7,688 nucleotides of DNA from an uncultured Collinsella sp. (GCA_900542305.1 UQMU01000050.1:1-7688), one strand, 5' to 3'. Counted from the stretch's first letter, positions 1 through 5,893 are shown. A program made the numbers and translations. The notes: generated by a model from the letters alone, not told the origin.

Positions 1-189
1 GGGATTGGTCAAAATAGTTTGACTATTAGCGGCTAAAATCGCCCGGCGCTAACAGTCAACGAAGAGATCATCAAGAAGGCTATTGACAAGGGCTTGTTTA
101 AGAACGGCACTAATGTCCAAATTATCGTGGGAACCAACGTGCACTCCGTCTACGACCTGCTTCGTCCCATCCTTAATCTGGAAGATTAA
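1..189 (+). pseudogene. PTS EIIB domain, C-terminal end (glucose/alpha-glucoside family), partial and apparently broken
   Basis: Frame 1 read from base 37 to the TAA at 187-189 gives a peptide ending in VNEEIIKKAIDKG, then NVQIIVGTNVHSVYDLL. This matches the end of glucose-family EIIB domains (V-D-x-x-x-L-K, then N-x-V-Q-x-I-x-G-T), which pass phosphate from EIIA to the incoming sugar. The same frame has a TAA at 34-36. Upstream of it the frame reads GIGQNSLTISG, which lines up with the usual C-I-x-R-I-R-L-T-I-x-G phosphorylation-site region, with Cys and both Arg replaced. One base change (AAA to TAA) would explain the stop. Either the gene is decaying or the first ~36 bases are poor sequence at a contig edge. 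The adjoining phospho-alpha-glucosidase fits an EIICB transporter for a maltose-like sugar. The family call is fairly sure; the pseudogene status is not. Confidence 0.6.
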
Positions 190-216
190 CAGTCGCCTGA
201 TCGACAGACGACAAGC

Positions 217-222
217 AAGGAG
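217..222 (+). promoter_or_regulatory. Ribosome binding site of the small membrane protein
   Basis: AAGGAG lies five bases before the ATG at 228. It is a near-ideal Shine-Dalgarno sequence and is the main reason to accept the short reading frame that follows as a real gene. Confidence 0.7.
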
Positions 223-227
223 ACCTC

Positions 228-497
228 ATGTTGACCAAAACGTTACATTCAATCCGAGGCATGTTCGAACGCTTGCTCAACATGTACAAAGAAAAGTCGA
301 CAAGGGGTCTTCTCGCTCTGATGGCTGCATTCGTATGCGGTTTTATCTGGCCACTCCTTGGTCTACTCGCTGCGGTTTGGACCCGGCATTCAGGAAAGCA
401 CGCGGATGCGGGCAGCGTTGCGGGCATGGCGGCCGTTATCAACATCGTTACTTACTTCATACAGATAGCGACCAGGATTGTCTGCGGCTCGATTTGA
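228..497 (+). CDS. Small two-helix membrane protein in the PTS/GH4 operon, function unknown
   Basis: This is an 89-residue protein with a strong ribosome binding site. A basic, amphipathic N-terminus (about residues 1-24, with several Lys/Arg) precedes a hydrophobic segment at about 27-49 (LLALMAAFVCGFIWPLLGLL). A short polar loop with His, Lys and Asp follows, then a second hydrophobic segment at about 61-85. By the positive-inside rule the basic N-terminus is probably cytoplasmic. It lies 38 bases after the EIIB stop, and its own stop is 19 bases before the GH4 start, so it is almost certainly cotranscribed with both. I do not recognise the family. A helper of the PTS permease or a small regulatory membrane peptide is possible, but nothing in the sequence proves a function. 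An overlapping longer frame at 83-502 lacks such a signal and is taken as a shadow. Confidence 0.65.
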   Translation: MLTKTLHSIRGMFERLLNMYKEKSTRGLLALMAAFVCGFIWPLLGLLAAVWTRHSGKHADAGSVAGMAAVINIVTYFIQIATRIVCGSI

Positions 498-516
498 TTT
501 GAAAGGCATGAACAAC

Positions 517-1845
517 ATGAACGGATACAAGATTGTAATCTGCGGCGGCGGCAGCACCTATACCGCCGGTATCGTCAAAGACCTGATTGATCAAAAGGAC
601 GAACTGGGGATTCGTGAGCTTTGGCTCTATGACATCGACAAGGAACGCCAGGACACGGTCGCTGTGGTGGTTAAGGCAGTTATCGATGACCTTGCTCCCG
701 AGATTCCCCTGCATGTAACTGTCGACCCCAAAGAAGCATTTACAGATGCGAACTTTGTTATGGCGCAGATGCGCGTGGGCGGGCTCAAGATGCGTATCCA
801 AGATGAGCAGATCAGCCTGCGCCATGGCGTAGTCGGCCAGGAGACCTGCGGAGCAGGTGGCATGGCCTATGGCATGAGGACCATCTTCCCCATGTGCGAG
901 CTTGTCGATTTCTGCGAGGAGTACGCCTGCAAGGACTACTGGATCGTCAACTACTCCAACCCCGCTGCCATCGTAGCCAAGGCGATGCACAAGCTACGTC
1001 CAAACGCTCGCATTCTCGACATCTGCGATATGCCAGTAGAGATTGAAGCCCGCATGGCGGAGATTTTGGGCTGCGAACTCAGCGACATTGAAGTCGACTA
1101 CTTCGGCCTCAACCACTTTGGGTGGTTTACCAACGTGCGTTGCAAGGGCGTCGACGTTACAGACAAGCTCAAAGAGCATGTGCGTAAATTCGGCTACATT
1201 TCCGAGGCAAGCCTCAATGACGCCTTGGTAAAGGACCCCGATTGGGCCCATACCTTCAAGAATGCGGCGACGATTTCCACGCTATTCCAGGATTACCTCC
1301 CCAACACCTATTACCAGTACTACCTGTTGCCCGATGCCTGCGTGGAATACATGGACATCAATAACACGCGTGGCATGCAGGTCGTAAACGGCCGCGAAAA
1401 GCGGATCTTTGATGCTTCTGCGGCGCTTAAGCGCGGTGAAAAGGTCGATCTCACGCAATTCTATGTAGGCGTCCACGGCAGATTCATTGTCGATGTCGTC
1501 AAGTCTCTAGCGCATGACCTGCGACATCGCCAGCTGGTAATTGTGCCCAATAATGGCGCAATCGAGAATCTCTCGGACGACGCGACCGTCGAGATTCCGG
1601 CGTACATCACCGATCGAGGAGCCGAACCGGTCCGCGTCGGGAAGATCCCCCGCTTCTACAAGGGCCTTATCGAACAGCAGGATGCCTGCGAAGGCCTTGT
1701 GGTCGAAGCCGTTATCGAAGGCTCCTACCAGAAGGCACTCGAGGCCTTCACCCTCAATCGCACGATCCCCTCAGCGCGCGTGGCTAAGGAAGTCTTGGAC
1801 GACATGATTGAGGCGAACAAGGGCTATTGGCCTGAACTGAAGTAG
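517..1845 (+). CDS. glvA: 6-phospho-alpha-glucosidase, glycoside hydrolase family 4 (NAD- and metal-dependent)
   Basis: This 442-residue enzyme cleaves 6-phosphorylated alpha-glucosides (such as maltose 6-phosphate) in the cytoplasm after PTS uptake. Family 4 uses NAD+ and a divalent metal in a redox-elimination mechanism. The N-terminal Rossmann motif GGGST is at residues 10-14. The signature CDMP is at 170-173; CDMP marks the 6-phospho-alpha-glucosidase branch, while beta-type members carry CN(V/I)P. Metal ligands would be Cys170 and His200 (in NHFGW). Asp171 and Tyr265 correspond to the acid and base residues reported for Bacillus subtilis GlvA, and the length matches that enzyme (about 441). 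I chose ATG 517 because GAAAGG at 501-506 is 10 bases upstream and the protein then begins directly with the Rossmann strand. ATG 508 is only one base from that site, and a TTG at 478 overlaps the upstream gene. The exact substrate is not readable from sequence. Confidence 0.93.
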   Translation: MNGYKIVICGGGSTYTAGIVKDLIDQKDELGIRELWLYDIDKERQDTVAVVVKAVIDDLAPEIPLHVTVDPKEAFTDANFVMAQMRVGGLKMRIQDEQISLRHGVVGQETCGAGGMAYGMRTIFPMCELVDFCEEYACKDYWIVNYSNPAAIVAKAMHKLRPNARILDICDMPVEIEARMAEILGCELSDIEVDYFGLNHFGWFTNVRCKGVDVTDKLKEHVRKFGYISEASLNDALVKDPDWAHTFKNAATISTLFQDYLPNTYYQYYLLPDACVEYMDINNTRGMQVVNGREKRIFDASAALKRGEKVDLTQFYVGVHGRFIVDVVKSLAHDLRHRQLVIVPNNGAIENLSDDATVEIPAYITDRGAEPVRVGKIPRFYKGLIEQQDACEGLVVEAVIEGSYQKALEAFTLNRTIPSARVAKEVLDDMIEANKGYWPELK

Positions 1846-1869
1846 AGAAACCATCCAAATAGCAAAAGC

Positions 1870-1915
1870 ACAAAAGGTGGCCTCAAGGCAAAAATGCTTT
1901 GGGGTCACCTTTTGT
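1870..1915. terminator. Bidirectional intrinsic terminator between the GH4 gene and the rpiR-type gene
   Basis: The arms 1870-1890 and 1895-1915 pair over 21 positions, allowing a few G-T wobbles, around an AAAA loop. The stem base is AAAAGG/CCTTTT, so each strand ends the hairpin in a short T run. It lies 24 bases after the GH4 stop and four bases from the stop of the convergent regulator, so it probably ends both transcripts. Confidence 0.88.
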
Positions 1916-1919
1916 ATGA

Positions 1920-2777
1920 CTAAATCTCCGCAAAACTCGTAAAGATGAACGAATCGGCCTCGTGTTTTACACGATAGTTCTCTTGATAATCCTGATTGAA
2001 TATAAGCGAATAAATAACCTGAAGCGTATACGTGAGCGAGATCATGGAAGAGTAATTGGCAACCTTTCCAATCACGCGCTCTGATTTTGGAATGAGCAGG
2101 ACAGTATCGCATTGCCTGGCGAGCGCCGAATCAGAAAACGCCGTGATTAAACACGGCTTGATTCCGCGCTCGGAAAGAGCGGCGGCGTATTTGGAATAAT
2201 CATAGTGAATGCCGCTGTAGCTTAGGAATAAAAACAGGTCTCCGGGCCTACCGTTCTTAACGTGCAGTGTCTGCAGGCCCCCGTCGTCTGCCATGGTGAC
2301 ATGACGATCGAGCTTGAGAAGATTGTTGCGAAAGATACATCCCGCCAGATAGCTTTCCCCTTTAGCAAAGATGTAAATTCGCGGGGCGCTAAGAACTGCC
2401 TTGGCGATTATGCTCAATTTGGCGCTATCGAGCTCAATTTTCGTTTGATCTATGACGCCCTTCAAGAGATTTGCAAGGTTGCCCTCGATGGCCTCAATTG
2501 AATCGGTACTGCCAAAAGGACGATTGTGATCGACAGTGGCAGCCAGAAGATAGTCTCCGCTTATCTCCTGGATGAGCTGCATGATCAACTCTCGATAGCC
2601 GCTTAGGCCCAATTTCTTACAAAAGCGGATGATAGTCGCGTTCGAAGTGTAAGTCTCCTGTGCGAGCTTTGCCATAGTGAGGGTCTTAAGGTCGCCGGTA
2701 TGATTGAGCAGATAGGTAGCAATGGCTCGGTCGGTTTCATTAAAAGACGCGCTGTTACGCAGGCTGTCAAGAATCAT
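1920..2777 (-). CDS. MurR/RpiR-family transcriptional regulator (HTH plus SIS domain)
   Basis: This 285-residue protein has the RpiR layout. An N-terminal helix-turn-helix domain covers about residues 1-75, with the DNA-reading part near 35-58 (MAKLAQETYTSNATIIRFCKKL in outline). A C-terminal SIS sugar-phosphate-binding domain covers about 120-250 and includes IFAKGES and the LSYSG motif typical of the phosphosugar pocket. Regulators of this family, including GlvR of B. subtilis, often sit beside GH4/PTS genes and respond to a phosphorylated sugar. That makes control of the neighbouring operon the most likely role, but this is inferred. The ATG at 2777 is preceded on its strand by GGAG about six bases upstream. 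GC is markedly lower than in the right half of the window (27 of 60 in the line from 2041), as in the rest of the sugar locus. Confidence 0.9.
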   Translation of the reverse strand: MILDSLRNSASFNETDRAIATYLLNHTGDLKTLTMAKLAQETYTSNATIIRFCKKLGLSGYRELIMQLIQEISGDYLLAATVDHNRPFGSTDSIEAIEGNLANLLKGVIDQTKIELDSAKLSIIAKAVLSAPRIYIFAKGESYLAGCIFRNNLLKLDRHVTMADDGGLQTLHVKNGRPGDLFLFLSYSGIHYDYSKYAAALSERGIKPCLITAFSDSALARQCDTVLLIPKSERVIGKVANYSSMISLTYTLQVIYSLIFNQDYQENYRVKHEADSFIFTSFAEI

Positions 2778-2799
2778 GGTCGCTCCGATCGCTTTAGTT

Positions 2800-2817
2800 T
2801 GTCACTTAATTATGTCA
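2800..2817 (-). promoter_or_regulatory. AT-rich repeat upstream of the rpiR-type gene, possible operator or promoter
   Basis: On the minus strand TGACA occurs twice, 13 bases apart start to start, around the small palindrome TAATTA, about 23-40 bases before the regulator's start codon. This is where an autoregulatory operator or a -10 region would lie. No convincing -35/-10 pair with standard spacing was found, so the call is tentative. Confidence 0.25.
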
Positions 2818-3103
2818 TTATCAAAACGACGGGCAGCTCTTCATACGCTGACTTACGCCCTGCAATCTCTCTTCTGATATTCCGCATGCTTCGGCAACAT
2901 TATTTGTGCGGAGCACATCGCTCAAGTCTCAGCGAACAGATACGAAGAAGTTCGATTGCCAGAATTCACTGCCCGCCTTGAGACGCAGAGACGGCCTCCG
3001 AACAAGCTACATGCGGACTTGAGACAGCATAGCGCTCGCCCGTCGGCATCCTACGACCTGTATCCCCCTCTCCCCTGTTTCCGTGTTGAGAGCAGTAGAC
3101 GGG

Positions 3104-3131
3104 GCTCCAAGGGGACTTGTCCCTTTGGAGC
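3104..3131. repeat. Near-perfect hairpin with GGGAC/GTCCC core
   Basis: Arms 3104-3116 and 3119-3131 pair over 13 positions with one G-T wobble, leaving only TT between them. There is no T run on either side, so it does not look like an ordinary terminator. The short G/C-block palindrome resembles dispersed intergenic hairpin repeats found in many bacterial genomes, but only one copy is visible here. Confidence 0.6.
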
Positions 3132-3138
3132 GCAGGGT

Positions 3139-3164
3139 CCGGGGATGGCGCGGTCCATCCCCGG
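3139..3164. repeat. Second GC-rich hairpin, eight bases after the first
   Basis: CCGGGGATGG at 3139-3148 pairs perfectly with CCATCCCCGG at 3155-3164 around a six-base loop. With the preceding hairpin it forms a tandem pair only seven bases apart. An AT-rich tail (ACTATTATTAG) follows, too mixed for a standard plus-strand terminator. Confidence 0.6.
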
Positions 3165-3317
3165 CACTATTATTAGCTAAGGACCGCCGGAACTCCTCCC
3201 AATTGGAGTTTATCGGTCGATAAGTCAAGCCGACCGGCCCGCGATTATCAATGGTTTATTTGCTTCACATAATAAATTGACTCAGGATTCACCCGCAAAG
3301 TAAACCGATAAAGAAAA

Positions 3318-3345
3318 AGCTCGGAAGCAATTTTGCTTCCGAGCT
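3318..3345 (-). terminator. Intrinsic terminator of the tRNA-fMet gene
   Basis: A perfect 13-base-pair stem (3318-3330 with 3333-3345) is followed on the minus strand by TTTTTCTTT. It lies 11 bases beyond the tRNA CCA end, exactly where a terminator for a single-tRNA transcript belongs. Confidence 0.92.
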
Positions 3346-3356
3346 GCTAAAAGTCT

Positions 3357-3433
3357 TGGTCGCGGGGGCAGGATTTGAACCTACGACCTCCGGGTTATGA
3401 GCCCGGCGAGCTACCAGACTGCTCCACCCCGCA
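3357..3433 (-). tRNA. Initiator tRNA-Met (fMet), anticodon CAT, CCA encoded
   Basis: The 77-base gene folds into a full cloverleaf. The anticodon is read from 3399-3397. Two hallmarks show that it is the initiator and not the elongator: three consecutive G-C pairs at the bottom of the anticodon stem (GGG, then the loop CTCATAA, then CCC), and an A11-U24 pair in the D stem. The T arm is GTAGG-TTCAAAT-CCTGC. The 3' CCA is encoded at 3359-3357. The first acceptor position is U1 opposite G72, a wobble rather than the clear mismatch usual in E. coli (C1-A72). It appears to be a single-gene transcript with its own promoter and terminator. Confidence 0.96.
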
Positions 3434-3464
3434 ATGTCTGGGCGCCTCATGTGCGCGTGAAAGA

Positions 3465-3493
3465 ATATTACGCGGGAGTTCGGTAAACGGCAA
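3465..3493 (-). promoter_or_regulatory. Sigma-70-type promoter of the tRNA-fMet gene
   Basis: On the minus strand TTGCCG (3493-3488) and TAATAT (3470-3465) are separated by exactly 17 bases. Transcription would start near 3458, giving a leader of about 25 bases before the mature tRNA 5' end at 3433. Confidence 0.75.
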
Positions 3494-3569
3494 GGAAAAT
3501 CTCGTAGAGCATAATTCCTTCATATTTAAAATCCCTCATCCCCTATCACCGTAAACGAATCGCGGCCGA

Positions 3570-3594
3570 GCGCCGTCGACGGCGCGTATACAAT
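3570..3594 (+). promoter_or_regulatory. Candidate coaX promoter with an adjoining perfect palindrome
   Basis: TATACAAT at 3587-3594 is a plausible -10 element, 37 bases before the coaX start. No good -35 hexamer is seen. Directly before it lies GCGCCGTCGACGGCGC (3570-3585), a perfect 16-base palindrome where an activator or repressor could bind. In GC-rich DNA such a palindrome can occur by chance, so operator function is a guess. Confidence 0.45.
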
Positions 3595-3630
3595 GGTGCG
3601 CGTCCTTTTATGCCAACACCGGGAGTAGAC

Positions 3631-4404
3631 ATGCTGCTCGCTATCGATATGGGAAACACGCAGACGGCCATGGGCCTGTTTGACGGAGACGAGCTGGTGC
3701 AGTCGTGGCGCATGCCCACCGACCGCTCCTATACCGCCGACGAGATCCATGTGCGCCTGATGGGCTTCTTTAAGATGTACGGCCTCTCGCTCGACGCGGT
3801 CGACGCGATCGCCTTCGCCGGCGTGGTGCCGCAGCTCTCGCGCGAGTGGCACACTGTGGCCGACCGCATTGCCGCGGACGCCATCGTTATCGGGCCGCAG
3901 ACGGCCGCGGTGACCAAGCTGCGCGCGGCGCGTCCCCAGGCCGTAGGCGCCGATCGCGTCGCTAACGCCGTTGCGGCCGAGACCTTCTACGGCGCGCCGG
4001 CAATCGTGGTGGACTTTGGCACCGCGACCAATATCGACGTCATCGATGAGGACGGTTATTACATTGGCGGAGCGATCGCGCCGGGCATTCGCATCTCCAT
4101 GGACGCGCTTGCCGCCCGTGCCGCCAAGCTCGCCAGCGTGCCGCTCGAGGCGCCCGAACACGCCATCGGCCGCGATACCGAGGAGTGCATCAAGGTCGGC
4201 GCCGTGATGGGCGCCGCCGCCATGGCCGAGGGCCTGGTCGCGCGCATGAAGCGCGAGCTGGGCCGCGAGGATGCCACCGTTATCGCCACGGGCGGTCTCG
4301 CCGGCATCGTCGCCGATTCGACCGATGCCTTCGACGTGGTCGACGGACAACTCACCATCAAGGGCATCTGCGAAATCTACCGCCGCATGCAGGAGCTGGG
4401 ATAG
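3631..4404 (+). CDS. coaX: Type III pantothenate kinase
   Basis: This 257-residue cytoplasmic enzyme phosphorylates pantothenate, the first step of coenzyme A synthesis. Type III enzymes belong to the ASKHA (acetate and sugar kinase/Hsc70/actin) fold and are insensitive to CoA feedback. Visible motifs are the phosphate-binding D6-x-G8-N9-T10 at the start, GADR at residues 106-109 with the likely catalytic Asp108, VVDFGTATN from 126 (second phosphate/metal motif), and IGGAIAPGI at 145-153. The length fits the family (about 255). I chose ATG 3631 because GGGAG at 3621-3625 lies five bases upstream and the protein then starts exactly at the conserved first strand. An in-frame ATG at 3610 would add seven unconserved residues. 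GC is very high (43 of 60 in the line from 4081), typical of a resident housekeeping gene. Confidence 0.96.
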   Translation: MLLAIDMGNTQTAMGLFDGDELVQSWRMPTDRSYTADEIHVRLMGFFKMYGLSLDAVDAIAFAGVVPQLSREWHTVADRIAADAIVIGPQTAAVTKLRAARPQAVGADRVANAVAAETFYGAPAIVVDFGTATNIDVIDEDGYYIGGAIAPGIRISMDALAARAAKLASVPLEAPEHAIGRDTEECIKVGAVMGAAAMAEGLVARMKRELGREDATVIATGGLAGIVADSTDAFDVVDGQLTIKGICEIYRRMQELG

Positions 4405-4459
4405 AGCAGGGGCTTAAGTCGAGCACGCCCGATGCCACAGCCCCCGCAAACGTTCGCCA

Positions 4460-4506
4460 AGCCTATTCCTCAAAATCGAAAAATTTTCAGTTTTGAGGAA
4501 TAGGCT
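4460..4506. repeat. Interrupted-palindrome repeat, copy 1 (between coaX and the ATPase gene)
   Basis: Arms 4460-4475 and 4491-4506 are perfectly complementary over 16 bases (core CCTATTCCTCAAAA / TTTTGAGGAATAGG). The 15-base centre, TCGAAAAATTTTCAG, contains a second small palindrome. It lies 56 bases after the coaX stop and ends five bases before the ATPase stop on the other strand. It may also slow or end convergent transcripts, but it lacks a normal T tail. Confidence 0.85.
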
Positions 4507-4511
4507 TTCTG

Positions 4512-5708
4512 CTAGGCCTCGTCGCACAGCCACCTCGCCAGGTCCACGATCTGCACTCCGTCGCGATCCGTGGCCTCGTGATGCGTGCGGGCGAGAATCA
4601 TCTTGGGATACGCATCGCCAATGCTCAGCAGTGGCGAAATCTCGCGTTCAAATGTCTTATCCGAGCCGATATCGTCGCTCACTTGAATATAGAGTTTCTC
4701 GCTCCGCTTGATTGCTACAAAGTCTATTTCCTTTTTATAGAGCACGCCGACGTATACCTCGTATCCGCGACGCAGCAGCTCGATTGCCACCATGTTCTCG
4801 TATACGCGTCCCCAATCCATATCACGTGTACCAAGAAGTGCATATTTAAACGCATGGTCCGCCAGATAGTACTTCTCGCCGCTCTTAAGGTATTTTTTGC
4901 CGCGAATGTCGTAGCGACGAACTTTATAGAAGGCAAACGCATCGCACAGGTACCCCATGTACGTGCCGACCGTCTTGTTCGTAATCTTTAGCCCATCCGC
5001 ATTTAATGCATCAGTAATGTTGCGTGCCGACGTAATGTTGGAAACGTTGTCCATCATGTAATCGGCAATGCGCAGCAGCGCCGATTCGTTTCTCACGTTA
5101 TGCCGCTGCACGATATCTCTCACGATGAGCGTCTTAAAGACGTTGGAGAGATATTGATAGCGCTGCTCCTGCAGTGGATAAGGGTAAGAGCCGGACATAC
5201 CGCCGGTTCTCGTGTACTCATCGAAGTCGCGGTCGACCTCGCCCTCGTCGCCATAGAGACGATACTCCTCAAACGAGAATGGGAAAACCTCGATCTCGAA
5301 CGTACGCCCCGTAAAGAGCGTCGACAGATCGCTCGACAGCAAAAAGGCATTCGATCCGGTAATGAATATGTCGTACTGCTCGGATGCGTGGAGGCTGTTG
5401 ATCGCACGCTCAAAACCGTCGCACATCTGAACTTCATCGATAAGCAGAAAGTTTTGTTTGCCGGACACTCGATGCTCTTTTACATAGGCGAGCAGCGCGT
5501 GATACTCGAGCAGGTTCTCGAACTCATCGAGGTTGTAGTTGATATGGATGACATTCGAATTGGACAGATTTGCCTCCACGTAATCGCGGAGGGCCTCGAG
5601 CAATTTTGATTTACCGCTACGACGGATGCCCGTGATGACCTTGATGTCCGGCACGCCAATAAGGCTCGTCAACGTGTCCATATATGACGTTCTATTGATG
5701 AGTTTCAT
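4512..5708 (-). CDS. AAA_14/DUF4143-type ATPase, accessory
   Basis: This 398-residue predicted ATPase has an N-terminal P-loop domain with Walker A GIRRSGKS (27-34), Walker B FLLIDE (87-92) and a sensor-like ITGSNA (116-121). The middle looks helical and winged-helix-like (about 190-280). The C-terminal DUF4143 part has a restriction-endonuclease-like pattern: Glu304, EIDFV with Asp329, and YIQV with Gln342. A Lys is not seen after the last motif, so nuclease activity is doubtful. The family is widespread in bacteria and archaea, often in several copies per genome, with no settled function. AGGAGG five bases before ATG 5708 supports the start. GC is moderate (31 of 60 in the line from 4921) against over 70% in flanking core genes, and hairpin repeats bracket the gene, both consistent with acquisition. 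It appears to be a single-gene unit. Confidence 0.88.
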   Translation of the reverse strand: MKLINRTSYMDTLTSLIGVPDIKVITGIRRSGKSKLLEALRDYVEANLSNSNVIHINYNLDEFENLLEYHALLAYVKEHRVSGKQNFLLIDEVQMCDGFERAINSLHASEQYDIFITGSNAFLLSSDLSTLFTGRTFEIEVFPFSFEEYRLYGDEGEVDRDFDEYTRTGGMSGSYPYPLQEQRYQYLSNVFKTLIVRDIVQRHNVRNESALLRIADYMMDNVSNITSARNITDALNADGLKITNKTVGTYMGYLCDAFAFYKVRRYDIRGKKYLKSGEKYYLADHAFKYALLGTRDMDWGRVYENMVAIELLRRGYEVYVGVLYKKEIDFVAIKRSEKLYIQVSDDIGSDKTFEREISPLLSIGDAYPKMILARTHHEATDRDGVQIVDLARWLCDEA

Positions 5709-5721
5709 TGGGGCCTCCTCG

Positions 5722-5807
5722 CGGTCTTTTATCGCTATTCCTCAAAATTGAAAAATTTTCAGTTTTGAGGAATAGGCTCTATAGCGAATATACCTCGCGA
5801 AAGACCG
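5722..5807. repeat. Larger inverted repeat enclosing repeat copy 2, next to the ATPase ribosome binding site
   Basis: CGGTCTTT (5722-5729) pairs with AAAGACCG (5800-5807), and CGCTAT (5733-5738) with ATAGCG (5781-5786), outside the copy-2 hairpin. In a minus-strand transcript these would place a structured leader directly before AGGAGG and the ATPase start codon. CGCTAT also overlaps the copy-2 left arm, so two pairings compete. No promoter was fixed, so whether the whole element is transcribed is unknown. Confidence 0.5.
5735..5775. repeat. Interrupted-palindrome repeat, copy 2 (upstream of the ATPase gene)
   Basis: Arms 5735-5747 and 5763-5775 pair perfectly over 13 bases around the 15-base centre TTGAAAAATTTTCAG, which differs from copy 1 at one position. 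It has the same orientation as copy 1 and begins 26 bases beyond the ATPase start codon. Confidence 0.85.
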
Positions 5808-5819
5808 AGCTGCCTTAAT

Positions 5820-5862
5820 CCTATTCCTCAAAAACGAAAATTTTCCAGTTTTGAGGAATAGG
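5820..5862. repeat. Interrupted-palindrome repeat, copy 3
   Basis: Arms 5820-5833 and 5849-5862 pair perfectly over 14 bases. The 15-base centre, ACGAAAATTTTCCAG, has lost one A and gained one C relative to the other copies, yet keeps its length and inner palindrome. It is 44 bases after copy 2 and in the same orientation. Confidence 0.85.
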
Positions 5863-5893
5863 GCGCTGGCAACCCATTCCCCAGATAGGCGAA

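Larger units (their letters stand above)
2818..3317. other. Long intergenic stretch with no convincing gene
   Basis: Short open frames exist at 2700-2981 and 2956-3180 on the plus strand and at 3007-3228 on the minus strand. None has a good ribosome binding site, recognisable motifs or normal protein composition. The left half shows two CTTGAGAC copies (2976-3025 region) and is otherwise plain. The centre carries two strong hairpins, listed separately. Near 3208-3240 there are smaller inverted repeats: TTATCG-GT-CGATAA, and CGGTCG pairing with CGACCG. The right part is AT-rich. It may hold a small RNA or a decayed element, but nothing identifies one. Confidence 0.5.

Noticed and set aside
83..502. 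139-residue plus-strand frame overlapping the EIIB tail and the small membrane protein
   Set aside because: It has no ribosome binding site and an irregular Arg/Cys-rich composition, and it overlaps two better-supported frames.
457..990. Minus-strand 177-residue frame inside the GH4 gene
   Set aside because: It is antisense to the conserved Rossmann region of GH4 and shows no motifs of its own.
2700..3228. Three short frames in the gene-free region (2700-2981 and 2956-3180 plus, 3007-3228 minus)
   Set aside because: None has a ribosome binding site or recognisable motifs; one starts inside the regulator gene and two overlap the hairpins.
3526..4350. Long minus-strand frame antisense to coaX
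   Set aside because: Its Gly/His/Arg-rich composition is that of a GC-rich shadow frame; coaX on the other strand has clear family motifs.
4460..4506. Repeat copy 1 as an ordinary intrinsic terminator of coaX
   Set aside because: The stem is strong, but the loop is 15 bases and no T run follows on either strand. A terminator role cannot be excluded but is not the best description.
4460..5862. Three repeat copies read as a CRISPR array
   Set aside because: Spacing is very uneven (over 1200 bases, then 44), the repeats are full interrupted palindromes, and no cas genes are present.
4460..5862. Repeat copies as terminal inverted repeats of an insertion sequence
   Set aside because: Each copy is itself palindromic, all are in the same orientation, and the enclosed gene is an AAA ATPase without transposase features.
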